Assembly (NCBI GenBank): GCA_019247865.1 | Contig: JAFBAJ010000664.1 | Location: 1 to 5,494, forward strand | From: Acidobacteriota bacterium | GTDB taxonomy: Bacteria > Acidobacteriota > Blastocatellia > Pyrinomonadales > Pyrinomonadaceae | Length of the DNA: 5,494 nucleotides | Direction: 5' to 3' | Notes under the pieces: model-generated | Told to the model about the DNA's origin: nothing | Database searches by the model: none | Seen by the model: only the letters and a program-made list of their open reading frames with translations | Program-made: the position numbers and the translations under genes | Shown here: piece by piece, positions 1-4,951 of the stretch | Layout of the letters: every line of letters starts with the position of its first letter | How positions within the stretch are numbered: the stretch's first letter is position 1

Positions 1-1021
1 AATAGTTGCGCACGGCTTCGACCTGTTCGGGCGTCCGGCCGGTCGCCTCAAAATATTTGAGCGTCTCTTCGTCCACCGGAAAGAAGCCCATCGTCGCGCC
101 GTACTCCGGAGCCATGTTGGCGATCGTGGCCCTGTCGGTCGCGGGCAGACTCGCCGCGCCCTCGCCGTGAAACTCCACGAACTTGCCGACGACCTTCGCC
201 TGCCTCAGCATCTCCGTCACGCGCAGGACGAGATCGGTCGCGGTCACGCCCTCCTTCAGACTGCCGCTCAGGTTCACGCCGACCACATCCGGCGTCAGAA
301 AGTAGACCGGCTGGCCGAGCATTCCTGCTTCGGCCTCGATGCCGCCGACGCCCCACGCGACGATGCCGAGCCCGTTGATCATCGTCGTGTGCGAGTCCGT
401 CCCGACCAACGTGTCCGGGTAATAGATGCCGTCACGCTCCCACACGCCCTGCGCCAGGTATTCGAGATTGACCTGATGACAGATGCCTATGCCCGGCGGA
501 ATCACGCCGAAGCCGTCAAAAGCCTGCATGCCCCACTTCAAAAACTGGTAGCGCGAGTTGTTGCGCTTGAACTCCATCTCCATGTTGCGCATGAGAGCAT
601 CGGACGTGCTCGCAAAGTCCACCTGCACGGAGTGGTCGATCACTAAGTCAACCGGGACGAGCGGCTCGATGATCTTCGTCTCGCGTCCGAGGCGCGCGAC
701 CGCCGAGCGCATCGCCGCCAGATCGACCAGCAAAGGCACGCCCGTGAAGTCCTGCAGGAGCACGCGCGCGACGATGAACGGAATCTCTTCCGTGCGCTCA
801 TCCTGTGCGCCCCAGCCCGCGAGCGCACGCACGTTCGCTTCCGTGATCTTCTGGCCGTCGAAGTTACGCAGGACGGATTCGAGCACGACGCGAATGCTGA
901 CGGGGAGCCTGGAGATCGCGCCGATGCCCTCCTTCTCCAGTTGCGGCAGGGAATAAAAACGGCCTTCGCGGCCCGCTCCGGCGTCGAAAGTTTGCTGTGT
1001 ATTGAAGAGATTATGTGGCAT
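1..1021 (-). CDS. acnA: Aconitate hydratase, N-terminal 340 residues (partial)
   Basis: Aconitase interconverts citrate and isocitrate through cis-aconitate in the cytoplasm (TCA cycle). Reading leftwards from ATG at 1021-1019, the frame stays open to the window edge, giving 340 whole codons of a protein usually near 900 residues. Family signatures appear in order: [14 protein letters not shown] at about residues 122-135, GTDSHTTM at 207-214, [17 protein letters not shown] at about 223-239, and [16 protein letters not shown] at 302-317. These match the AcnA/IRP-type bacterial aconitases. The cysteines that hold the 4Fe-4S cluster and the mobile C-terminal domain lie beyond the left edge, so intactness cannot be judged. 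No clear Shine-Dalgarno precedes the ATG. I chose this start because [12 protein letters not shown] gives a natural N-terminus and an upstream promoter candidate fits. The gene is transcribed divergently from the small acidic protein gene at 1242. Confidence 0.97.
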   Translation of the reverse strand, partial: MPHNLFNTQQTFDAGAGREGRFYSLPQLEKEGIGAISRLPVSIRVVLESVLRNFDGQKITEANVRALAGWGAQDERTEEIPFIVARVLLQDFTGVPLLVDLAAMRSAVARLGRETKIIEPLVPVDLVIDHSVQVDFASTSDALMRNMEMEFKRNNSRYQFLKWGMQAFDGFGVIPPGIGICHQVNLEYLAQGVWERDGIYYPDTLVGTDSHTTMINGLGIVAWGVGGIEAEAGMLGQPVYFLTPDVVGVNLSGSLKEGVTATDLVLRVTEMLRQAKVVGKFVEFHGEGAASLPATDRATIANMAPEYGATMGFFPVDEETLKYFEATGRTPEQVEAVRNY

Positions 1022-1047
1022 AAGAATCAAGAGATGTCAGGTCAGGG

Positions 1048-1082
1048 CACGCCCCACGGCTGTCTGAGCCTCGGGCGGCGTG
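1048..1082 (-). promoter_or_regulatory. Hairpin in the aconitase 5' leader
   Basis: CACGCC (1048-1053) pairs with GGCGTG (1077-1082). Two further G-C pairs continue past a one-base bulge, and an inner GGCT/AGCC stem (1058-1061 with 1067-1070) closes a five-base loop. If transcription starts near the promoter candidate at 1118-1146, this 35-base hairpin lies wholly inside the aconitase leader, about 27 bases before the start codon. No U-tract follows on either strand, so it does not look like a terminator. A role in mRNA stability or translation control is inference. Confidence 0.35.
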
Positions 1083-1117
1083 AAAGTTGATAAATTCAGG
1101 ATTGCTCGTCAAATTTC

Positions 1118-1146
1118 AGTGTAAAACTCAGCCCTTCAAACGTCAA
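1118..1146 (-). promoter_or_regulatory. Candidate sigma-70 promoter for aconitase
   Basis: Read on the minus strand, TTGACG (1146-1141) and TACACT (1123-1118) are separated by exactly 17 bases. They match the -35 and -10 consensus at five and four of six positions. Transcription would start near 1111 and give a leader of about 90 bases. A second TTGACG (1112-1107) lies further in but lacks a well-spaced -10. The match is reasonable but not decisive. Confidence 0.4.
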
Positions 1147-1155
1147 GCAAGCCCA

Positions 1156-1184
1156 CCTTTGCGTCTTTGCGCCTATGCGTGAAA
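1156..1184 (+). repeat. CTTTGCG-family intergenic repeat, single arm
   Basis: Three tandem degenerate octamers, CTTTGCGT, CTTTGCGC and CTATGCGT, are followed by GAAAACGCTTTTA. The same array and a similar tail (GAAAC, then TTTTAT) occur at 3932-3970, and a shorter version occurs at 5246-5278. Unlike the copy at 3890-3960, no inverted partner arm is visible nearby, so this is a half-unit. It lies between the divergent aconitase and 1242 genes, about 60 bases upstream of the latter. Confidence 0.75.
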
Positions 1185-1241
1185 ACGCTTTTACTGTGTT
1201 ATAGTGCAGGCCAACAACGAAACAGCGAGGAGACAAGGAAG

Positions 1242-1631
1242 ATGGCGAAGAAGGACGAGTTTGAGCGGATCAGCGGCGCGGATTACGTGCCCGATCCGGA
1301 AATCGAAGAGTTCATGGAAGAGGAGATCGCGCGCGCTCCGAAAGACCCGCAACAGCTCGCGCAGCGTCTGCGCAACAACACTTCCGCTTCGCCCTCGGAC
1401 GCGGGCGGCGACCCGGACGCGACCTGGGAAGACGTGAACGACAGCGGCGAAGAATCCGTCGCGGGCGATAACCCGACGCCAGACCAATCCAACGTCGAAG
1501 AGAACGCGAACGCCGTCGGCGTCAACTATGAAGACAACGAAGAATTGGATTTTCTGGACAAGATAGAGCGGCGCGACCGCGAGCGCTTCGAGCTCGATGA
1601 GCGCTCGAAGACGGATGAAGACACGATCTGA
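1242..1631 (+). CDS. Small acidic protein resembling the DUF6335 family
   Basis: A 129-residue, strongly acidic, cytoplasmic-looking protein with no signal peptide or membrane segment. Residues 55-82 read as a glycine/aspartate stretch leading into SGEESVAGDNPTPDQ (68-82). A C-terminal part follows with an EELDFLDKIERRDRERFELD element (about 100-119). The order 'GGDxDAxWE - GEExVxGxNPTPDQ - RDxxRxELDxxS' is what I remember of DUF6335, a family of unknown function common in cyanobacteria and seen in other phyla. That name comes from memory and was not checked. I chose ATG 1242 because GAGGAG (1227-1232) sits nine bases before it. The longer frame from 1167 would translate part of the CTTTGCG repeat. 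A TATAGT hexamer at 1200-1205 could be a -10 box but has no good -35. No function can be assigned. Confidence 0.88.
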   Translation: MAKKDEFERISGADYVPDPEIEEFMEEEIARAPKDPQQLAQRLRNNTSASPSDAGGDPDATWEDVNDSGEESVAGDNPTPDQSNVEENANAVGVNYEDNEELDFLDKIERRDRERFELDERSKTDEDTI

Positions 1632-1728
1632 AGCCTCAAGGGCCGCAGATCTTTAAACTCCTCACACATTCCCTTCCCTGCTTGTTTCAACATGAATCAC
1701 TGCGCCTCTCGGATGTCGCAGCACGCAA

Positions 1729-1746
1729 CATGAACGAGCGTTCATG
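1729..1746. promoter_or_regulatory. Perfect 18-base palindrome, candidate operator
   Basis: CATGAACG-AG-CGTTCATG is an exact 8+2+8 inverted repeat. Its size, short spacer and A/T-to-G/C arrangement are typical of operators bound by dimeric TetR-family repressors, but no regulator gene is present in the window. It lies 245-262 bases before the start codon at 1991, so the promoter it would control is uncertain. The palindrome itself is seen directly. The operator role is inference. Confidence 0.35.
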
Positions 1747-1925
1747 AATCGCGCAACACTCATCAAAGCTTAATATCTCGCCCGTTTCGCCTCTGGCACA
1801 GTCATTGCCATAACCTTTCACGTCAGGCAAGACAGCCTGCGATGTCAGAAATTTTGAAAATTATTTTGGGGTTCACAGTCTCGCACGCAGAGCTGTGCCA
1901 TCACGTCAACGCGTTTTCGATCAAG

Positions 1926-1979
1926 CTTCGTCTCAGGCGTTGAAGAGATGGTTTCGACACAAGGGTTACAGAGACGAAG
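1926..1979 (+). promoter_or_regulatory. Leader hairpin overlapping the ribosome binding site
   Basis: CTTCGTCTC (1926-1934) is the exact reverse complement of GAGACGAAG (1971-1979). Inside the 36-base loop, GTTGAA (1939-1944) can pair with TTCGAC (1953-1958), including one G-U pair. The 3' arm overlaps the first three bases of the Shine-Dalgarno AAGGGGAG (1977-1984) of the exported protein gene. Formation of the hairpin would therefore partly block ribosome access. Confidence 0.4.
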
Positions 1980-1990
1980 GGGAGCTAATG

Positions 1991-2572
1991 ATGAAAAAGA
2001 TTGCTTATACGATTGCTATGATGCTGGTGCTGTTCGGCAGCGCCTTCGCGCAGACCGCTCAAACCACCGACGCCGCACAGAGAGAGCAGGACGGTCTGGT
2101 GGTGACATATAATTTTTCCGAGAAGATGAGCGGCCTTGAGGTCGCCTCCGGTTTCTCTGATTACGAAGACAACACTGTGTGGGGCAACACGCTCACGATG
2201 CGTGGCGCGACCAGCAACTTTACCCTGAACCTCAACCGCGGCGGCATCCAGCCCGACACGCAGTTCGGCAACAAGGTCATCGGCGGTACCTGGGCTCTGT
2301 CCGTTTACAAGGGCGGCGAATTCAAGGGCATGCTCTTCGGCGAAGTGACGGGCGGCTCCTACGATTGGCAGACTGACCGGCGCGGCAACATCACCGGCGA
2401 GGTGATCAAAACTGAACTGGTCATCAAAGGCGGCACGGGCGACTACGCGACCGTCGGCGGCGGGCAAACTTTCGGCCGCTTCGTCAGCACTGCGCCGGTG
2501 TCCAATGCGAGTCTCGTCAGTTCGGACATCGCCACTCCTGTGCACGAGGGCGAGCTGAATCTGAGCTTCTAA
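1991..2572 (+). CDS. Exported small beta-rich protein, function unknown
   Basis: A 193-residue protein with a clear Sec signal peptide: MKKIAYTI, a hydrophobic core, then AFA before Q21, giving a mature protein of about 173 residues. The mature part alternates polar and hydrophobic residues and is rich in glycine. It includes VIGGTWALSVYKGG (97-109), FKGMLFGEVTGG (111-122) and LVIKGGTGDYATVGGGQTFG (143-162). This glycine pattern recalls small beta-barrel proteins of the allene-oxide-cyclase/dirigent-like type, but the link is weak. The chain ends in Phe (GELNLSF), as many outer-membrane barrels do, although the size is small for one. ATG 1991 is preferred over ATG 1988 because AAGGGGAG (1977-1984) is then six rather than three bases away. 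The gene appears monocistronic and converges on the isomerase gene, with a large inverted repeat between them. Confidence 0.88.
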   Translation: MKKIAYTIAMMLVLFGSAFAQTAQTTDAAQREQDGLVVTYNFSEKMSGLEVASGFSDYEDNTVWGNTLTMRGATSNFTLNLNRGGIQPDTQFGNKVIGGTWALSVYKGGEFKGMLFGEVTGGSYDWQTDRRGNITGEVIKTELVIKGGTGDYATVGGGQTFGRFVSTAPVSNASLVSSDIATPVHEGELNLSF

Positions 2573-2575
2573 AAT

Positions 2576-2655
2576 ATCAGCCACAGAGAACACAGAGAGC
2601 ACAGAGAAAGATCAAGTTATCTTTCTCTGTGCTCTTTGTGTTCTCTGTGGCTGAT
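2576..2655. repeat. CACAGAG-family 35-bp inverted repeat, likely two-way terminator
   Basis: The arms 2576-2610 and 2621-2655 are reverse complements at 34 of 35 positions. The exception, 2595 with 2636, is a G-U pair in a plus-strand transcript. The loop is ATCAAGTTAT (2611-2620). Each arm is a degenerate tandem array of CACAGAGA-like words. The repeat fills the gap between two converging genes: the left arm begins four bases after the plus-strand stop (2570-2572), and the right arm abuts the minus-strand stop (2656-2658). T-rich sequence follows the stem on both sides (TTATTTATAG on plus, ATTTTAG on minus), so two-way termination or mRNA end protection is plausible. Confidence 0.85.
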
Positions 2656-3363
2656 TTATTTATAGTTCGAGCGCGGCACGAGCTTGATGCTCTTGATGAC
2701 GATCTTGGGCGAAGGGCTCTCGGTTCCGGGCACGACCGGCGCGTGCGCGATCACGTCCGCATTGGTCACGCCGTCGATGACGCGGCCGAAGACAGTGTAT
2801 TGCCCGTCGAAGGTGTCCTGCCGGAGCAGCGTGATGAAGAACTGGCAGTTGGCAGTGTCCCAGGCTTGCTGTGTGGTCAGGCCCGGCCCCTCGCCCTGTC
2901 GCGCGGCTCCGACCGTCCCGCGCTCGTAAGGAATGTCGTTGAACTCGTGCGGCAGGTTCGGATACGAAGAGCTGCCCGTCCCGTCATTCTCCGGGTTGTC
3001 GTCTTTCGAGAGCGGGTCGCCTCCCTGCAACAACCCGGCGGCGCTGTTGATACGATGAAAAGTCGTGCCGTTATAAAATCCGTCCTTGATGAGCTGCTTG
3101 AACCGCTCGACCGTCTTAGGCGCGAGGTTCGGATAGAGCTCGATCACGATGTTGCCGAATTCGGTCTCGACGACTGCCGCCTCCGTATCCGCGACGGGCT
3201 TGACGCCCTTCTTCACGTCGGGCTTGGGAGCCTCTTTTCCGGTATCCGAATCTCGCGTGGAAATTTTATCCCGACACCCGCCGAGAAGGAGCGCCCCGCT
3301 CAGCATCAAACAGATCACCAACGCATAACCGACACGTGTCTTCGCACATAAGTTCAATCGCAT
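2656..3363 (-). CDS. Cyclophilin-type peptidyl-prolyl cis-trans isomerase, lipoprotein
   Basis: This enzyme catalyses cis-trans isomerisation of Xaa-Pro bonds in folding proteins. It has 235 residues from ATG 3363. A lipoprotein signal comes first, with basic residues, a hydrophobic run and the lipobox LLGGC ending at Cys30. A charged linker runs to about residue 62, and the cyclophilin domain follows. Visible domain motifs are GNIVIELYPNLAPKTVERF (70-88), GFYNGTTFHRI (95-105, with the catalytic Arg of FHR), LLQGGDP (111-117), ANCQFFITL (171-179) and FDGQYTVFGRVIDG (185-198). An acidic insertion (about 117-137) after QGGDP is longer than in E. coli PpiA. The protein is probably anchored to a membrane on the periplasmic side. 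The frame also has ATGs at 3408 and 3405. I prefer 3363 because it gives a compact signal peptide and AGGGAG lies upstream, though 12 bases away. The gene lies last in the dtd-led minus cluster. Confidence 0.94.
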   Translation of the reverse strand: MRLNLCAKTRVGYALVICLMLSGALLLGGCRDKISTRDSDTGKEAPKPDVKKGVKPVADTEAAVVETEFGNIVIELYPNLAPKTVERFKQLIKDGFYNGTTFHRINSAAGLLQGGDPLSKDDNPENDGTGSSSYPNLPHEFNDIPYERGTVGAARQGEGPGLTTQQAWDTANCQFFITLLRQDTFDGQYTVFGRVIDGVTNADVIAHAPVVPGTESPSPKIVIKSIKLVPRSNYK

Positions 3364-3416
3364 CTCTGGACTGTGCTCCCTTTTACTGGTTTGATGAAAA
3401 CGCATCATGGATGAGC

Positions 3417-3866
3417 CTAAAACGCTTTCCGGCTGTCGAGCAGGATCGTGACCGGCCCGTCGTTGACGAGCTCGACCTGCATCATCCGGCGAAAGCTGCC
3501 GGTGGCGACATGCGCCACTGACCGGCGCGCCAACGCGACGAAATCCTCGTAGAGCTGCTCGGCCATTGCGGGCGGCGCGGCCTCGCTGTAAGAGGGGCGG
3601 CGGCCACGGCGCGCGTCGCCGTAGAGCGTGAACTGCGAGACGACGAGGAGCGCGCCCTGCGTCTCCGTCACAGAGAGATTCATCTGCCCCGCTTCATCCT
3701 CAAAGATGCGCAGGGCAACGATCTTCTCGACCAGATAGGCGACATCGCGCGCAGCGTCATCGTGCGTGATGCCGAGCAGGACGACGAGCCCCGCGCCGAT
3801 CTCGCCGACGATCTGGCCTTCGACGGTGACGGACGCGCGCGTGACTCGCTGCAAGACGGCTCGCAT
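3417..3866 (-). CDS. dtd: D-aminoacyl-tRNA deacylase (D-tyrosyl-tRNA deacylase)
   Basis: DTD hydrolyses D-amino acids, and also mischarged glycine, from tRNAs in the cytoplasm, protecting translation from wrong chirality. The protein has 149 residues; the family is usually about 145. It starts [15 protein letters not shown], the standard N-terminus. The two catalytic signatures are intact: SQFTLYGD at 77-84, followed by RRGRRPSY, and NDGPVTI at 135-141, which contains the Gly-cisPro dipeptide that rejects L-amino acids. [10 protein letters not shown] near the C-terminus is also canonical. The ATG at 3866 has no evident Shine-Dalgarno. The frame extends upstream to a TTG at 3923, but those 19 codons translate the CTTTGCG inverted repeat and are not family sequence. 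The stop lies 9 to 54 bases before the possible starts of the isomerase gene, so co-transcription is likely. Confidence 0.96.
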   Translation of the reverse strand: MRAVLQRVTRASVTVEGQIVGEIGAGLVVLLGITHDDAARDVAYLVEKIVALRIFEDEAGQMNLSVTETQGALLVVSQFTLYGDARRGRRPSYSEAAPPAMAEQLYEDFVALARRSVAHVATGSFRRMMQVELVNDGPVTILLDSRKAF

Positions 3867-3889
3867 AGGTTCGGGATAATAAATTAAAC

Positions 3890-3960
3890 TCACGCAAAGG
3901 CGCAAAGACGCAAAGGAAGACAATTAAGTGTTTCCTTTGCGTCTTTGCGCCTTTGCGTGA
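3890..3960. repeat. CTTTGCG-family perfect 29-bp inverted repeat
   Basis: The arms 3890-3918 and 3932-3960 are exact reverse complements around the 13-base loop GACAATTAAGTGT. The right arm reads TTCCTTTGCG, then TCTTTGCGCC, then TTTGCGTGA, which is three tandem octamers with small changes. The element lies between the stop of the peptidase-like gene (3969-3971) and the dtd start (3866). In minus-strand mRNA it would form a very stable hairpin, followed by the T-rich AGTTTAATTTATTA. It may act as an mRNA-end stabiliser, a partial terminator or a mobile palindromic element. Related half-copies lie at 1156 and 5241. Confidence 0.9.
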
Positions 3961-3968
3961 AACTATTT

Positions 3969-4844
3969 TTATCTCTTTTTCTTTTTTGCAGCTTTCTTCG
4001 CGCCTTTTTTCGCAGGCTTCTTCGCGCTGTCCCGGCTGCCCGGAGGCTTCCCGGAAGCCATCTGTCTGACCTCCGCGGCCACAGTTTCAGATGACCCAGA
4101 CAGATCAAAGCGCTGATACCGAATGGCGCGGCGCGCAGACCGTGCCCTGCTCTTGATCTCGCGGCGAGCTTCGGCGCGCGTGTCGCCTTCCATGTTAAAG
4201 GTGCCGTTGTCGCTCTTCAGCGGATCGTAGAAGCCTATGTAGCCGCCCGGATTGACGCCGAATGATTTGAGGGGCTTGCCGTCATAGAGGCGACCCAGAA
4301 AATCGTTGCGCCCGCCGGTCTCGTCGCCGCCAGTGAAGTAGAGCGGGAGCACGAAATTCGAGACTTCGACTTCGTCCACGACGTAGCTTTCGGCCTGCAC
4401 GGCGTCGCACATCTCGTACCAGTGAAAGACATCGCGCTCCGGCTCGGTCGGATGCGGCCCCATCACGAGGAGGTTCACTTCCGGATCGCCGATCAGCTCC
4501 AGCGCCTCGTGCGAGAGCGTGACCGTCCAGTTCTCGCCGAGCTGCTGCGAAAGCTCCGTGAAGACGAAGCCGTAAGGGATGCCGCGGTCGTTTTTATCGT
4601 GATAGCCGAGCGCGTCTTCGACATCCACGTTGTCCCACATGTAGATCACAGCATCGCCGCGCATGTCCGCGAGATTATGTTTGGTCGGCCTGACCTCGCT
4701 GCGTCCTTCGAGGCGCAGTTCCGCATACAGACTCCAGTAGGGCTCGAAGTCGTGCGCGATCTGGCGATTGATAGCGCGAATGGCAACCTGTAGCTGCTCG
4801 TCCGTGATCTTGCCGTGAGTGTGATTGATAACAGAGATAATCAT
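3969..4844 (-). CDS. Metallopeptidase-like protein with lysine-rich tail, uncharacterised
   Basis: A 291-residue protein with no signal peptide. Residues 1-60 (MIISVINHTHGKITDEQL, then IAHDFEPYWSLYAEL) resemble the start of a conserved bacterial family of unknown function that I recognise only by pattern. The core has VTLSHEALELIGDP (108-121). There His112, Glu113 and Glu116 or Asp120 could form a zinc- or metal-binding helix, although this is not the classical HExxH. It is followed by HWYEMCDAVQAESY (141-154) and VSNFVLPLYF (161-170). The last 20 residues (about 272-291) are almost only Lys and Ala, a histone-H1-like tail suited to nucleic acid or polyanion binding. The ATG at 4844 is supported by AAGGAG (4859-4854) nine bases upstream. 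The gene follows a terminator-bearing structured leader and precedes dtd. Peptidase activity is inference and no substrate can be proposed. Confidence 0.85.
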   Translation of the reverse strand: MIISVINHTHGKITDEQLQVAIRAINRQIAHDFEPYWSLYAELRLEGRSEVRPTKHNLADMRGDAVIYMWDNVDVEDALGYHDKNDRGIPYGFVFTELSQQLGENWTVTLSHEALELIGDPEVNLLVMGPHPTEPERDVFHWYEMCDAVQAESYVVDEVEVSNFVLPLYFTGGDETGGRNDFLGRLYDGKPLKSFGVNPGGYIGFYDPLKSDNGTFNMEGDTRAEARREIKSRARSARRAIRYQRFDLSGSSETVAAEVRQMASGKPPGSRDSAKKPAKKGAKKAAKKKKR

Positions 4845-4853
4845 ACTCGATGA

Positions 4854-4861
4854 CTCCTTAA
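4854..4861 (-). promoter_or_regulatory. Ribosome binding site of the peptidase-like gene
   Basis: Read on the minus strand, TTAAGGAG ends nine bases before the ATG at 4844. It fixes that start. It is also complementary, with one G-U pair, to CTCCTTGA in the upstream structured region (5006-4999 on minus), so it may be open to sequestration. Confidence 0.8.
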
Positions 4862-4910
4862 TTAGAGGGGTTAGAAGTTATGCTGGAAGTATTTCACGGC
4901 ACCGGCCTGG

Positions 4911-4951
4911 AAAAAAAAGGGCGTCGCATCTCTGGGGTAGAATGCGACGCC
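4911..4951 (-). terminator. Intrinsic terminator upstream of the peptidase-like gene
   Basis: Read on the minus strand, GGCGTCGCAT (4951-4942) pairs perfectly with ATGCGACGCC (4929-4920) around a 12-base loop. The hairpin is followed by one C and a run of exactly eight Ts (4918-4911). This is a textbook Rho-independent terminator, located 67 bases before the start codon at 4844 and oriented with that gene. It must therefore either end a separate upstream transcript or act as the switchable platform of a leader. Confidence 0.85.

Larger units (their letters stand above)
1632..1990. other. 359-base spacer without a gene
   Basis: No coding frame with a credible start is visible. The spacer has no obvious terminator for the gene ending at 1631. 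It holds a perfect 18-base palindrome (1729-1746), a weak -10-like TAATAT (1771-1776), a small CAGGC/GCCTG hairpin (1824-1839), an A/T-rich run around 1849-1867, and a long leader hairpin touching the ribosome binding site of the next gene (1926-1979). The size and content fit an independent, regulated promoter region for the exported protein at 1991. Confidence 0.6.

Noticed and set aside
1..956. Open frames opposite aconitase (plus 167-646 and 558-956; minus 48-356 and 643-828)
   Set aside because: They overlap a frame with unmistakable aconitase motifs across all 340 codons. Their own translations are Arg/Ala-rich and without family signal, as expected for shadows of GC-rich coding DNA.
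1167..1241. Upstream extension of the small acidic protein gene
   Set aside because: It reads the CTTTGCG repeat and lacks a ribosome binding site, whereas ATG 1242 has GAGGAG nine bases upstream and starts a lysine/acid-rich N-terminus.
1824..1870. Small CAGGC/GCCTG hairpin followed by A/T-rich DNA as a terminator for the gene ending at 1631
   Set aside because: The stem is only five pairs, lies almost 200 bases after the stop and is separated from the T-containing run by a mixed sequence, so it does not meet the form of an intrinsic terminator.
2581..2650. CRISPR-like array from the repeated CACAGAG words
   Set aside because: The words are 8-10 bases long, tandem and without unique spacers, and the second half is the inverse of the first. 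This is an inverted repeat, not a CRISPR.
2629..3351. Plus-strand 240-codon frame opposite the isomerase
   Set aside because: The minus frame carries the full cyclophilin motif set with a lipobox. The plus frame has no recognisable domain and begins inside the inverted repeat.
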